A stretch of DNA of 64,000 nt from Pelagimonas sp. (GTDB lineage: Bacteria > Pseudomonadota > Alphaproteobacteria > Rhodobacterales > Rhodobacteraceae). Both the position numbers and the translations under genes were made by a program. The stretch's first letter is position 1. Each line of letters starts with the position of its first letter. A model generated the notes under the pieces. That model was given only the letters and a program-made list of their open reading frames with translations. It did not search any database and was not told the DNA's origin. The stretch spans positions 1 through 64,000 of the forward strand of contig JAOARX010000008.1 in assembly GCA_025210345.1 (NCBI GenBank), written 5' to 3'. Below, piece by piece: positions 1-8,820 of the stretch.

Positions 1-112
1 CATCGACATCATCCCCGGCATCAACCAGGTCATCATCTATCTGGTCGCCGTAATCATTCTGTTGACACGTCCCCGTGGCCTTATGGGTCGCAAAGGCGTG
101 ATGGAGGACTGA
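1..112 (+). CDS. livH: Branched-chain amino acid ABC transporter permease, LivH-type (3' end only)
   Basis: Only the last 36 codons are inside the window; the frame begins at base 2 and stops at the TGA at 110-112. The peptide has a hydrophobic helix (VIIYLVAVIILL) followed by the basic tail RPRGLMGRKGVMED. That ending is typical of LivH-type inner-membrane permeases, whose final helix runs into an R-P-x-G-L-F/M-G motif. The next permease gene starts 3 bases after the stop, so the two are almost certainly co-transcribed and form the heterodimeric channel of one importer. The subunit assignment rests mainly on position upstream of livM, livG and livF. Confidence 0.8.
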   Translation, partial: IDIIPGINQVIIYLVAVIILLTRPRGLMGRKGVMED

Positions 113-115
113 TCC

Positions 116-1315
116 ATGTTCGGTCTTGAAAAGAAAGACGCCCGTCTTTTGATCATCGTCTGCATCCTGACGATGTTCGCCCCCTTCATCCTGAACCCCT
201 TCCCCGAAGGTTCGGCCCTTGCACAGTTCAACGCGGGCTATCCCGACCTGATGCAGCGTTTCGTGATCTTTGGGATCTTTGCCATCGGCTTTAACATCCT
301 GTTCGGTCTGACCGGATACCTGTCCTTTGGTCACGCGGCCTTTCTGGGTGTGGGATCTTATGCGGCGGTCTGGATGTTCAAACTGCTCAGCATGAACGTG
401 CTGCCGGCGATTGTTCTGTCGGTGATCATCTCGGGCCTGTTTGCCATGCTGATCGGCTATGTCAGCCTGCGTCGCTCGGGGATCTACTTCTCGATCCTGA
501 CGCTGGCCTTTGCACAGATGATGTTCGCCCTCGCCTATTCGGTTCTGACCCCGATCACCGGTGGTGAGACCGGCCTGCAACTGGCGCTGAACGACCCGCG
601 CATCCTGGGTGCAAGCCAGACCCCCGAAGGCAACATTCCGGTTCCCAGCCTGTTTGGGATCGAAATGCGCAACAGCTTTGAAATGGAGCTGGGTGCATGG
701 GTGTTCACCTTTAACATGGGTTACTATTTCTGTGCGATCATCATGATCCTTGCCTTCTACCTGGCGGTACGCATCTTCCGGTCGCCCTTTGGCCTGATGC
801 TGCGCGCGATCAAATCGAACCAACAGCGTCTGAACTACACGGGTCTGAGCCCGCGTCCCTATACGCTGGCGGCTTTTGTGATCTCGGGCATGTATGCGGG
901 TCTGGCCGGTGGCCTGATGGCCTCGATGGACCCGCTGGCAGGTGCAGAGCGCATGTTCTGGACCGCCTCGGGTGAGGTTGTTTTGATGACCATCCTTGGG
1001 GGTGCAGGCACGCTGATCGGTCCGGTTCTGGGTGCAGGTATCATCAAGTACATGGAAAACATCCTGTCCAAGATCAACGGCGACATCCTACATGCGTGGT
1101 TCTCGTTCATGCCCGATGGGCTTGAGGATTTCATCGTCACCATCATCTACCCGTTCATCGGTAAAGGCTGGCACCTGACACTTGGCATCATCTTCATGCT
1201 GGTCGTGACCTTCCTGCCCGGTGGTCTGGTCGAAGGTGGTCAGCGCATTGCGAACCGCTTTGGCCGCAAATCCGACGACGACACCTCTGGCGCCACCTCA
1301 GAGCCTGCGGAATAA
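116..1315 (+). CDS. livM: Branched-chain amino acid ABC transporter permease LivM
   Basis: A 399-residue inner-membrane permease with about ten hydrophobic segments, the first at residues 11-25. The family-typical stretch [19 protein letters not shown] and the cytoplasmic coupling loop with [11 protein letters not shown] followed by [19 protein letters not shown] mark the LivM/BPD_transp_2 family. With LivH it forms the channel for leucine/isoleucine/valine-type or related amino acids, energised by LivG and LivF just downstream. The ATG at 116 lies 3 bases after the livH stop. The last ~15 residues are acidic and polar ([15 protein letters not shown]), a short cytosolic tail. Substrate cannot be fixed because the periplasmic binding protein gene is outside the window. 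Confidence 0.93.
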   Translation: MFGLEKKDARLLIIVCILTMFAPFILNPFPEGSALAQFNAGYPDLMQRFVIFGIFAIGFNILFGLTGYLSFGHAAFLGVGSYAAVWMFKLLSMNVLPAIVLSVIISGLFAMLIGYVSLRRSGIYFSILTLAFAQMMFALAYSVLTPITGGETGLQLALNDPRILGASQTPEGNIPVPSLFGIEMRNSFEMELGAWVFTFNMGYYFCAIIMILAFYLAVRIFRSPFGLMLRAIKSNQQRLNYTGLSPRPYTLAAFVISGMYAGLAGGLMASMDPLAGAERMFWTASGEVVLMTILGGAGTLIGPVLGAGIIKYMENILSKINGDILHAWFSFMPDGLEDFIVTIIYPFIGKGWHLTLGIIFMLVVTFLPGGLVEGGQRIANRFGRKSDDDTSGATSEPAE

Positions 1316-1327
1316 GGAGAGAAATCC

Positions 1328-2089
1328 ATGGGAATTCTTGAAGTCAAAGACGTAGGGAAACGGTTCGGTGGCCTTCAGGCGCTGTCAGACGTGAACCTCT
1401 CGGTCGCGGAAAACACCTGTCACGCGATCATCGGCCCCAACGGGGCAGGCAAGTCGACGCTGCTGAACTGCCTCGTCGGCAAGCTGATCCCCGACACGGG
1501 AAGCGTGATGTTCCAGGGCCAATCGGTCCTGGGGCGTGCACCGCACGAAATCAACCAGATGGGCATTTCCCGCGTGTTCCAGACCCCTGAGATCTTTGGC
1601 GATCTCACGGTGATGGAAAACATGATGATCCCACTGTTTGCCAAACGTGACGGCGCCTATCGCCTGCACGCAATCGAATCGGTCGACTCGGAGACCTCAC
1701 TGGTTGAGCAGGCTGAAAAGATGCTCGAAGAGGTGAACATGCTGGACAAGCGCCACATGCACGCCGCCTCGATGTCGCGCGGTGACAAACGCCGCCTCGA
1801 GATGGCGATGTGCCTGGTGCAAGAGCCCAAGCTGTTGCTGCTGGACGAACCGACCGCTGGCATGGCGCGTGCTGACACGAACAACACCATTGATCTGCTC
1901 ATCGAGATCAAGGAACAGCGTGACATCACCATCGCCATCATTGAACACGACATGCATGTGGTGTTCAGCCTTGCGGATCGGATCACCGTTCTGGCCCAGG
2001 GCACCCCGCTGGTCGAGGACAGCCCTGAAAACATCAAGGGCCATCCGAAGGTGCAAGAAGCCTATCTGGGCGAGACCCAACAGGTCTGA
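1328..2089 (+). CDS. livG: Branched-chain amino acid ABC transporter ATP-binding protein LivG
   Basis: A 253-residue cytosolic ABC ATPase. Walker A GPNGAGKS is at residues 36-43 and the Walker B stretch KLLLLDEPTAG is near residue 170, followed by the switch histidine in IIEHDMHVV. The gene starts 12 bases after livM with AAGGAGAGAAATCC as ribosome binding site. The ABC signature reads SMSRGDKRRLEMA, which differs from the LSGGQ consensus and from the usual LSYGQQR-type LivG signature (Gly-Asp-Lys instead of Gly-Gln-Gln). It remains in register with the R-R-x-E-x-A that follows, so it is probably functional. LivG pairs with LivF as a nucleotide-binding heterodimer. Confidence 0.93.
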   Translation: MGILEVKDVGKRFGGLQALSDVNLSVAENTCHAIIGPNGAGKSTLLNCLVGKLIPDTGSVMFQGQSVLGRAPHEINQMGISRVFQTPEIFGDLTVMENMMIPLFAKRDGAYRLHAIESVDSETSLVEQAEKMLEEVNMLDKRHMHAASMSRGDKRRLEMAMCLVQEPKLLLLDEPTAGMARADTNNTIDLLIEIKEQRDITIAIIEHDMHVVFSLADRITVLAQGTPLVEDSPENIKGHPKVQEAYLGETQQV

Positions 2090-2146
2090 ACCAAGCGATT
2101 GGGCGGCGGGCCTGCTCCGCCTCCCTCTCATACATGAGGTAATCAC

Positions 2147-2902
2147 ATGAACGTACGTCCAGATTTTTCCAAAAACGCCAATATGGCGGAAACCGCCCCG
2201 GCCTTTTTGTCGGTCTGGGACATGCACTCTTACTACGGTGAGAGCTATATCGTCCAAGGCATCAGCTTTAACGTCCACGAGGGCGAGATCCTCGCGCTTT
2301 TGGGCCGCAACGGGGCGGGGAAAACCACCACTTTGCGCTCAATCGCGCGTATGGATGACCCGCAGGTCAACCACGGCGAGATCTGGCTGGACCACCAGCC
2401 GCTGCACACGATGAAAAGCCACGACGCCGCGCGCGTTGGTCTGGGTCTCGTGCCCGAAGACCGCTGCATCATCCCAGGCCTGACCGTGGAAGAGAACCTG
2501 AAACTGGCCCAGATCGCCCCGCCGATTGGCTGGTCGATTGAGCGTCTGTATGATCTTTTCCCGCGTCTGGGTGAGCGCCGCAACCAAGAGGGCGTGACCC
2601 TTTCGGGTGGTGAGCAGCAGATGCTTTCGATTGCGCGCGCATTGGCCCGTGACATCAAGGTGCTGCTGCTGGACGAACCCTATGAGGGGCTGGCGCCGGT
2701 GATCGTTGACGAGATCGAAAAGACCCTGCGCCACATCAAGGAACAGGGCATGACCACGATCCTCGTCGAACAAAACGCCGTGCGCGCCCTGCAACTGGCC
2801 GACCGCGCGATCATCCTTGATACGGGGTCTATCGTGTTTGACGGCTCGGCTGCCGAGGTCCTGGAAAACGCCGAACTGCGCGCCGAATATCTGGCGATCT
2901 GA
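2147..2902 (+). CDS. livF: Branched-chain amino acid ABC transporter ATP-binding protein LivF
   Basis: A 251-residue ABC ATPase, the second nucleotide-binding subunit of the importer. Walker A GRNGAGKT is at residues 53-60, the signature is a canonical LSGGEQQML and Walker B is VLLLDEPYEGL. E-Q-N-A near residue 207 is the LivF form of the switch region. The first ~20 residues are a non-conserved extension before the ABC core. The ATG at 2147 is preceded by GAGG at a spacing of about 8, so the extension is probably translated; an internal ATG at codon 13 is the alternative. It is the last gene of the liv operon, with a terminator 24 bases beyond the stop. Confidence 0.93.
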   Translation: MNVRPDFSKNANMAETAPAFLSVWDMHSYYGESYIVQGISFNVHEGEILALLGRNGAGKTTTLRSIARMDDPQVNHGEIWLDHQPLHTMKSHDAARVGLGLVPEDRCIIPGLTVEENLKLAQIAPPIGWSIERLYDLFPRLGERRNQEGVTLSGGEQQMLSIARALARDIKVLLLDEPYEGLAPVIVDEIEKTLRHIKEQGMTTILVEQNAVRALQLADRAIILDTGSIVFDGSAAEVLENAELRAEYLAI

Positions 2903-2926
2903 TCGGTTTTTTATCGTGAGACAATA

Positions 2927-2956
2927 ACGGGCCCCAAGCGGGCCCGTTTTCTTTTG
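2927..2956 (+). terminator. Intrinsic terminator of the liv operon
   Basis: Perfect 8-bp arms ACGGGCCC (2927-2934) and GGGCCCGT (2940-2947) with loop CAAGC are followed by TTTTCTTTT. It lies 24 bases past the livF stop. Confidence 0.9.
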
Positions 2957-3035
2957 TCAAAAGGTTACCCATGCACAGGAGGTCGAGAGCAAACCATGTT
3001 GTAATCGTTTGGGCATAATATCAAGATCATCCGAA

Positions 3036-3701
3036 ATGCCTTTGCTTCACACACGACAGTTAACTCAGAACCAATTGAAAGCCTGCGCAATGACTGATGC
3101 CCCGCTTGATCCCAAAAGGAGCAATATCCGCAAACGTGCGGAGGAAATTAAGCCATACCGCTGTAAGAACTTGATCGCTGTTCTCGAATGCCCAAGCGAT
3201 TTCAAAAACATCGGCACTGTCATTCGAAATGTAAACGCACTTGGTGCCGAGAAGACCTACATTATTGATCCTAAGCAATCGCTTCCGGACGATTGGCACG
3301 AAATGCGAGAAACCAAGTTTTTGTCAAAAGGCTCGGTGTCAGCCATCAAATGGAGCTTCGTTAAGCGTTTTGACAGTACCGAGGGTTGCTTGGCACATCT
3401 GGCGCGCAATAATTTCACCTCAGTCGTCACGTCTCCGCACATCAAGGGCAAAACCAATGAGACACTGGATGAGGCGGATTTCACGAAATTCAAGAAACTT
3501 GCGGTTTGGTTCGGGAGCGAAGCGACGGGCATCAGCGAACTTGCGGTTTCCCAGGCTGAAATGTGTGTCAGCATTCCAATGTTCGGCATGGTCGACAGCC
3601 TGAACTTGGGAACGACTTCGGGGATCGTCTTATACGAAGTGACCAACCAGCGCCGAAAATATCAAAAAGCGCTGGAGTTGAGCCGACAGACACGCGGATA
3701 G
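3036..3701 (+). CDS. TrmH/SpoU-family RNA 2'-O-methyltransferase
   Basis: A SPOUT-superfamily methyltransferase of about 203-230 residues. The three signature motifs are present: NIGTVIRNVNALGA (motif 1, with the catalytic Asn-x-Gly...Arg-Asn pattern), VWFGSEATGIS (motif 2) and IPMFGMVDSLNLGTTSGIVLYE (motif 3). Together these form the trefoil-knot AdoMet site that methylates the ribose of a guanosine in tRNA or rRNA. The RNA target cannot be told from sequence. Starts are possible at TTG 3009, ATG 3036 and ATG 3090; ATG 3036 is chosen with low certainty because none has a strong ribosome binding site. Two 60-base rows counted here have about 45-48% GC against 63% in a livF row, suggesting later acquisition. 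It stands alone between the liv terminator and an unknown gene. Confidence 0.85.
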   Translation: MPLLHTRQLTQNQLKACAMTDAPLDPKRSNIRKRAEEIKPYRCKNLIAVLECPSDFKNIGTVIRNVNALGAEKTYIIDPKQSLPDDWHEMRETKFLSKGSVSAIKWSFVKRFDSTEGCLAHLARNNFTSVVTSPHIKGKTNETLDEADFTKFKKLAVWFGSEATGISELAVSQAEMCVSIPMFGMVDSLNLGTTSGIVLYEVTNQRRKYQKALELSRQTRG

Positions 3702-3820
3702 CTGCACCCCGCCCCATTAACCACAAACCCCAAATCTACTTCCAATTTGAGGCACCTGGGGCAATAGTCTTAGAAATATGGTAACGTGTTTGGTGGGGGC
3801 GCACTGGACGGAGTGTATCC

Positions 3821-4282
3821 ATGCAGTTTTCAGGGCTCTCATTGTTGTGGGCACCGCTTACGACAGGCCACCGCGATGGCCTGCCCGAGGTGCCCAACGA
3901 AGACGACAAATCGGTGCAAAAGGTCGCCGCCGCGCAAGAGGCGCGCAATCCCGAGCTTCAACTGGATTCCGGCAGCGCACAGCCAACAGATTTCTGGCGA
4001 GTGGCCAATGGTGATCCGGACCCCAACAGCCACAACGCCCCTCCTTCGATCATGCAAATCAAGATCACTCAGATCTTGAAAGAGCAAGAGGATCTGATCC
4101 GTGCCTTGTCAAATCCATCGGACGCCTCGCAATCGCTGGCCCCTCTGGATCGGATCAAGGCCGCCATCGCAGAGACGGATCCGATTTTGCGTGAAGAAGC
4201 GCTTGAGAATTCCCAAAGCCCGGCCTTGCCTCACTCCGACGAAAGCGATGCGCGCAGCTCGGTCTTGAGCACCTTGCCGTAA
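3821..4282 (+). CDS. Hypothetical protein, acidic, no recognised domain
   Basis: A 153-residue protein of unknown function. The ATG at 3821 has GGAG at a spacing of 7 bases. The first half is polar and rich in Asp, Glu, Gln and Pro. Residues ~78-125 are predicted helical (IMQIKITQILKEQE onward) with a heptad-like pattern, followed by a disordered Ser-rich tail. There is no signal peptide or membrane segment. The 3' end overlaps the convergent acyl-CoA synthetase gene by 52 bases, so the last ~17 residues are encoded opposite that gene. The good start and compact helical core favour a real gene, but no family was recognised. Confidence 0.55.
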   Translation: MQFSGLSLLWAPLTTGHRDGLPEVPNEDDKSVQKVAAAQEARNPELQLDSGSAQPTDFWRVANGDPDPNSHNAPPSIMQIKITQILKEQEDLIRALSNPSDASQSLAPLDRIKAAIAETDPILREEALENSQSPALPHSDESDARSSVLSTLP

Positions 4283-5751
4283 TTGTTCTTGGGCAGTTCA
4301 GGCACGACAAAATAGTGCTTGGGCCGTTTAAAGCGCGCGATCATCGACAAGCAATGCGCATCCAAAGCTGCAAATAACACCTCGTCCACCTGCTTACCTT
4401 TGGGAACCACAAAGGCGGCGACCTCTTCGCCCCATTCTGGATGGGGCTTGGCCACGACGGCCACCTCAGCCACATCGGGATGGGTCAAAAGCGCCTCTTC
4501 CACCTCGCGCGGATAGATATTCGTGCCTCCGGAAATGATCAGATCCTTCGAGCGGTCCTTCATCGTCACATAGCCATCTTCGTCCATGCTGCCCATGTCT
4601 CCGGTCATCAGCCAGCCGTTCACGATGGTCTTGGCTGTGGCTTTGGGGTTTTGCCAATAGCCCGGCATCACCATATCGCCGCGCACCATGATTTCCCCGG
4701 TTTCCCCCACGGGCAAGGCGGTGCCCTCCTCGGACCCGATCATGACCTCGACCGCGGATTGTGCCCGCCCAACCGACCCAAGCCGCTGTCGCCAGCGCGG
4801 GTGGCTGCGATCGGTCACATCATGCCTAGACAGGGCCGTGATCCCCATAGGGCATTCGCCCTGTCCATAGATCTGCGCGAACACCGGCCCAAACCAATCG
4901 ACGGCCTCGATGATGTCTTCGTTATACATTGGGCCACCGGCATAAACGATGGTGCGAAGCCCCTCTCCTCTCAGCCCATGCGCCTTGGCATGGCTGGTCA
5001 GACGTTGCACCATCGTGGGCGCCATAAACATATGTGCCCCTCCGAAATGCGCCGCAAGCGACAGGCACTCTGCTTCGTCAAAACCACCGCTTTCGGGAAA
5101 CACATGCCGCGCGCCCGCGCGCACATGCATCATATTGTAAATACCCGCCCCGTGGCTCAGCGGTGCCGAGTAAATCGCTGCATCTTGCCTGGACACCAGG
5201 TCGCAGTCGGTCTGGTAGACATCTGACATGGTCATCAACATGCGATGCGTGATCATCACCCCTTTGGGGCGCCCGGTCGTTCCAGAGGTATAGAACAACC
5301 ACGCCAGATCCTCCGGGGCACGAAACCGAACCTGTTCGATCGGCGCGTTTTCCAACAGGTCCACCCATTTGGACGTGCCCGTTTCATGGATCTCGACATC
5401 GCTGGCACCGCGCAGCACAGCGGCCAGATCCGGGGAAACAAACACCTGTTTCGCACCAGCATCTTGCAAGATCCAAGCCGCCTCGCGCGCGTGGAGTTTC
5501 GCGTTTATGGGAACAATCGCGGCCCCCGCATACCAAATCGCATATTGCGCGATCAGGTACTCATGGGTGTTTTTCATGAAAATACCGACACGGTCGCCCG
5601 GTGCGATGCCCGCAGTCACGAGGCCCTGCGCCAGCCGTGCGGCCTGCTCATGAAACGTGTGATAGCTCGCGACCTCGGTCTGCCCGTGGTACAAAGCCGG
5701 ACGATCCGCGAAAGCCTCGGCCGCACGCGTTAACCACAAAGCGATATTCAT
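4231..5751 (-). CDS. Acyl-CoA synthetase (class I adenylate-forming enzyme)
   Basis: A 506-residue ANL-superfamily ligase that activates a carboxylic acid to acyl-AMP and then the CoA thioester. The P-loop-like motif YTSGTTGRPKG is at residues ~154-164. The hinge motif appears as GYVTMKDRSKDLIISGG, the following N-I-Y-P-R-E-V-E-E marks fatty-acid/aryl ligases, and the catalytic lysine is in NNYGKVLKTELR near the C terminus. The start is the ATG at 5751 with GGGAGGAAGAGC upstream; an open frame extends further but has no coding character. It is divergent from accB across 178 bases. Substrate range (medium/long-chain fatty acid or other acid) is not determinable. Confidence 0.88.
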   Translation of the reverse strand: MNIALWLTRAAEAFADRPALYHGQTEVASYHTFHEQAARLAQGLVTAGIAPGDRVGIFMKNTHEYLIAQYAIWYAGAAIVPINAKLHAREAAWILQDAGAKQVFVSPDLAAVLRGASDVEIHETGTSKWVDLLENAPIEQVRFRAPEDLAWLFYTSGTTGRPKGVMITHRMLMTMSDVYQTDCDLVSRQDAAIYSAPLSHGAGIYNMMHVRAGARHVFPESGGFDEAECLSLAAHFGGAHMFMAPTMVQRLTSHAKAHGLRGEGLRTIVYAGGPMYNEDIIEAVDWFGPVFAQIYGQGECPMGITALSRHDVTDRSHPRWRQRLGSVGRAQSAVEVMIGSEEGTALPVGETGEIMVRGDMVMPGYWQNPKATAKTIVNGWLMTGDMGSMDEDGYVTMKDRSKDLIISGGTNIYPREVEEALLTHPDVAEVAVVAKPHPEWGEEVAAFVVPKGKQVDEVLFAALDAHCLSMIARFKRPKHYFVVPELPKNNYGKVLKTELRASLSSE

Positions 5752-5929
5752 GCTCTTCCTCCCAAAACCTGGCGCGATTAAAGCGATTGACCGAATACAG
5801 GGCAATCCCTTGGCGCTTTTCCCACCTTCCTTCGCTTTCCTTACGTTGCGGCTTATTCTATAACCGGCGCGATATGGTCGAACCGATGGCGATAACACGG
5901 CGGCCCGAACACATTCTGGCGAGGATCGG

Positions 5930-6433
5930 ATGAGTAAGAACAATCACGACGCGGACGTGGCCTTTATCAAGGCATTGGCAGAATTGCTGAGCGAAAATGA
6001 CCTGACCGAGTTGGAAGTCATGCGTGAATATGGCAATGAGGACAGCCTGAATGTCCGTGTGAGCCGCGCAGTGGCGGCCCCCGTTGCGGCGGCCGCGCCC
6101 GTACAAGTGGCGGTCCCCGCAGCGCCGGCCCCGGCTGCCGCACCGGCGACGCCTGCCGCAGCAGCCGCTCCCGAAGCGGCAGAAGACCCGGCCAGCCATC
6201 CCGGCGCGGTGACATCGCCCATGGTCGGCACCATCTACATGCAGGCCGAACCCGGCGCACCCTCCTTCATCTCGGTGGGGGCGCAGGTCAAAGAGGGCGA
6301 CACCCTGTTGATCGTCGAGGCGATGAAAACCATGAACCATATCCCGGCCCCCAAATCCGGCACCGTGAAACGCATTCTGGTCGAAGATGGCGCCCCGGTC
6401 GAATTCGGCGCCCCGCTTGTGATCCTCGAATAA
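5930..6433 (+). CDS. accB: Acetyl-CoA carboxylase biotin carboxyl carrier protein AccB
   Basis: A 167-residue biotin carrier (BCCP) of acetyl-CoA carboxylase, the first committed step of fatty acid synthesis. The C-terminal lipoyl/biotinyl domain starts around residue 88 and contains the biotinylation motif EAMKTMN with the acceptor Lys at residue 133. The N-terminal helical segment (residues 1-45) is joined by an Ala/Pro linker at about residues 47-85, a flexible arm typical of bacterial BCCP. accC follows 12 bases later, the usual accBC operon. The ATG at 5930 is in the end of a GAGGATCGG context. Confidence 0.97.
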   Translation: MSKNNHDADVAFIKALAELLSENDLTELEVMREYGNEDSLNVRVSRAVAAPVAAAAPVQVAVPAAPAPAAAPATPAAAAAPEAAEDPASHPGAVTSPMVGTIYMQAEPGAPSFISVGAQVKEGDTLLIVEAMKTMNHIPAPKSGTVKRILVEDGAPVEFGAPLVILE

Positions 6434-6445
6434 GAGGGGCTTCAC

Positions 6446-7798
6446 ATGTTTGACAAAATCCTGATTGCGAACCGGGGTGAAATTGCCCTGCGCGTCGTGC
6501 GCGCCTGCCGCGAAATGGGTATCCAGTCGGTTGCGGTGCATTCAACCGCCGACGCGGACGCCATGCATGTGCGCATGGCGGATGAAAGCATCTGCATTGG
6601 CCCGGCACCGGGCACGGACAGCTATCTGTCGATCCCCTCGATCATCGCCGCCTGCGAAGTGACCGGCGCACAGGCCATCCATCCGGGCTATGGTTTTCTG
6701 TCGGAAAACCAACGCTTTGTGCAGATCGTCGAAGATCACGACCTGAAATTCATCGGTCCGACTGCCCAGCATATTTCCATGATGGGTGACAAGATCACCG
6801 CCAAGGACACGATGAAGGAACTGGGCGTGCCCTGCGTGCCCGGGTCCGAAGGCGGCGTCCCTGATGTCGACGCGGCGCTGAAAATTGGCGAAGAGTTCGG
6901 CTATCCCGTGATCGTCAAGGCCACGGCCGGTGGCGGTGGGCGTGGTATGAAAGTCGCGTATGATGCCGATGAAATGGCCATCGCTTTTGCCACCGCGCGC
7001 TCCGAGGCCAAGGCCGCCTTTGGCAACGACGAAGTCTATATCGAAAAATATCTGACCACGCCGCGCCACATTGAAATTCAGGTCTTTGGAGATGGTCAGG
7101 GCAATGCCGTGCATCTGGGCGAACGCGACTGTTCGCTTCAGCGCCGTCACCAAAAGGTGTTCGAAGAGGCACCCGGCCCCTGCATTTCCCCCGAGGAACG
7201 TGCGCATATCGGCAAAATCTGCGCCGACGCCGTCGGGCGGATGGGCTATGCCGGTGCTGGCACGATCGAGTTTCTCTATGAGAAAGGTGAATTCTATTTC
7301 ATCGAGATGAACACCCGCCTTCAGGTGGAACACCCGGTGACAGAAAACATCTTTGGCGTCGACCTTGTGCGCGAACAGATCCGCGTCGCCGCAGGCCTGC
7401 CGCTGTCGTTCACGCAAGATGATCTCAAGATCAACGGCCATTCGATCGAAGTCCGACTGAACGCCGAGCGCCTGCCGAACTTCACGCCGAACCCCGGCCA
7501 GGTCACCGCCTATCACGCCCCTGGTGGCTTGGGCGTGCGCATGGATTCGGCTTTGTATAATGGCTATAAAATCCCCCCCTACTACGACAGTTTGATCGGC
7601 AAACTGATCGTGCATGGGCGCGACCGGCAAGAAGCGCTGGCTCGTTTGCACCGCGCGCTGGGTGAGTTGATCATCGACGGGATTGAGACCACAGTGCCCC
7701 TATTCCATGCGCTTTTGCAGGAAAAGGACATCCACACCGGCGAGTATAACATTCACTGGCTGGAAAAGTGGCTTGACGCTGGCGGCCTGGACCGCTGA
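6446..7798 (+). CDS. accC: Acetyl-CoA carboxylase biotin carboxylase subunit AccC
   Basis: A 450-residue ATP-grasp enzyme that carboxylates the biotin on AccB using bicarbonate and ATP. It begins with the diagnostic [16 protein letters not shown]. The glycine-rich ATP loop is [12 protein letters not shown], followed by the biotin carboxylase signature [14 protein letters not shown] and the metal/bicarbonate motif [16 protein letters not shown]. Length matches E. coli AccC (449). It starts 12 bases after accB with AAGAGGGGC upstream. A GC-rich inverted repeat (GCGCGCGC, 7806-7813 and 7821-7828) follows the stop but has no T-tract. Confidence 0.98.
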   Translation: MFDKILIANRGEIALRVVRACREMGIQSVAVHSTADADAMHVRMADESICIGPAPGTDSYLSIPSIIAACEVTGAQAIHPGYGFLSENQRFVQIVEDHDLKFIGPTAQHISMMGDKITAKDTMKELGVPCVPGSEGGVPDVDAALKIGEEFGYPVIVKATAGGGGRGMKVAYDADEMAIAFATARSEAKAAFGNDEVYIEKYLTTPRHIEIQVFGDGQGNAVHLGERDCSLQRRHQKVFEEAPGPCISPEERAHIGKICADAVGRMGYAGAGTIEFLYEKGEFYFIEMNTRLQVEHPVTENIFGVDLVREQIRVAAGLPLSFTQDDLKINGHSIEVRLNAERLPNFTPNPGQVTAYHAPGGLGVRMDSALYNGYKIPPYYDSLIGKLIVHGRDRQEALARLHRALGELIIDGIETTVPLFHALLQEKDIHTGEYNIHWLEKWLDAGGLDR

Positions 7799-7849
7799 CT
7801 TAACTGCGCGCGCTGTTGTGGCGCGCGCTCATGACCCGATCTGGACTCT

Positions 7850-8494
7850 TTGACATTGGCGGCCATCACCACCGAATTGCTGCTTAGGGCCTATCGCACG
7901 GGCCTGTTTCCCATGGCGGAACACCGGAACGACGACGAGGTGTTTTGGGTGGATCCCCGCCGTCGCGGGGTGTTGCCCCTGGGCGGTTTCCGCATCTCAA
8001 GGTCTCTCGCCAAGCGTTTGAAAAAAAATGACTATACAGTCACTTTGAACCATGCCTTTCCGCAGACGATCGGCGCCTGCGCAGAACGTCATGAAACCTG
8101 GATCAGCCATGACATTCACAACCTGTATTGCGCATTGTTCGAACAGGGCCACGCCCATTCCATTGAGGTTTGGAGGGACGGTGCTTTGATTGGCGGTGTC
8201 TATGGCGTTACTGTCGGGGGCGCGTTTTGTGGTGAATCAATGTTTTCGCGGCAGCGCGACGGGTCGAAAATTGCACTGGCGTGGCTCGTGGATTTGCTCA
8301 ATCGAACCGGATTCAGCCTGTTCGACACGCAATTCCTGACCCCGCATCTGGCCAGCCTGGGGGCGATTGAAATCACCCGTGCAGACTATGGTAAGAGACT
8401 TGAAGCCGTGCGCGACGACAGCGCCGACATCCTATCCGCCCCATTGGCATCGAATGGTCACGACGTGGTGCAACGCAACACCCATACGTCATAG
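7850..8494 (+). CDS. aat: Leucyl/phenylalanyl-tRNA-protein transferase Aat
   Basis: A 214-residue N-end-rule enzyme that adds Leu or Phe to the N terminus of proteins beginning with Lys or Arg, marking them for ClpS/ClpAP. The motifs LLLRAYRTGLFPMAE, VFWVDPRRRGVLPL, GGVYGVTVGGAFCGESMFSR and FDTQFLTPHLASLGAIEI are the family hallmarks. No in-frame ATG fits, so the start is TTG at 7850 (TTG at 7856 is possible). Its 3' end overlaps the convergent DUF2155 gene by 37 bases. Family length is about 200-230 residues. Confidence 0.95.
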   Translation: MTLAAITTELLLRAYRTGLFPMAEHRNDDEVFWVDPRRRGVLPLGGFRISRSLAKRLKKNDYTVTLNHAFPQTIGACAERHETWISHDIHNLYCALFEQGHAHSIEVWRDGALIGGVYGVTVGGAFCGESMFSRQRDGSKIALAWLVDLLNRTGFSLFDTQFLTPHLASLGAIEITRADYGKRLEAVRDDSADILSAPLASNGHDVVQRNTHTS

Positions 8495-8820
8495 CGCGGG
8501 TGATCCATCGGGTTCAACGCCGGTGAAGATGCCACCATCCAACCGCGAAACACGGGCTCTGGGATGCCCGCTTCACGCACGGTAACAAAGGCATAGGCAT
8601 CTCCCGCCGGATTGCCCTTGGGGTAGCGGCATTCGCCCATAGCGATTTCAATCAGGCCCTGCACATCGCGTTCGCCGTTGCCCAGTGTCACGTCACGCGT
8701 CTTGGCATTCAGCTTGTCCAGAACCCGCAAAACGGCGCCATCACCGGTATTCACGGCCTCTTGCCCGCTGGCAGCTGCCGCGCAGCATCCGAGCATCAGG
8801 GCGACAATTACGGATCTCAT
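8458..8820 (-). CDS. DUF2155 domain-containing secreted protein
   Basis: A 120-residue exported protein with an N-terminal signal peptide (VIVALMLGCCAAAASGQ). It matches the DUF2155 family of Alphaproteobacteria: V-L-R-V-L-D-K-L-N-A near residue 30, the Cys in MGECRYPKGNP, and the C-terminal GWMVASSPALNPMDHPRYDVWVLRC. The two conserved mature Cys (in GECRY and VLRC) could form a disulfide. It is the last gene of a minus-strand trio and its ATG overlaps the stop of the MlaD-like gene by 4 bases (ATGA), showing tight coupling. The molecular role of DUF2155 is unknown to me. Confidence 0.85.
   Translation of the reverse strand: MRSVIVALMLGCCAAAASGQEAVNTGDGAVLRVLDKLNAKTRDVTLGNGERDVQGLIEIAMGECRYPKGNPAGDAYAFVTVREAGIPEPVFRGWMVASSPALNPMDHPRYDVWVLRCTTS

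Noticed and set aside
4441..5226. Plus-strand open frame of 261 codons opposite the acyl-CoA synthetase gene
   Set aside because: His/Pro/Arg-rich composition with no motif; a shadow of the minus-strand gene, which has clear enzyme motifs.
5752..5943. 64-codon upstream extension of the acyl-CoA synthetase
   Set aside because: Lacks protein character, overlaps the accB start, and the ATG at 5751 has a strong ribosome binding site.
6061..6190. Repetitive GCN-rich tract suggestive of a repeat array
   Set aside because: It is the Ala/Pro linker of AccB, not a direct repeat or CRISPR.
7806..7828. GC-only inverted repeat after accC as terminator
   Set aside because: Perfect arms but no T-tract and only 21 bases before aat; treated as structure of unknown role.
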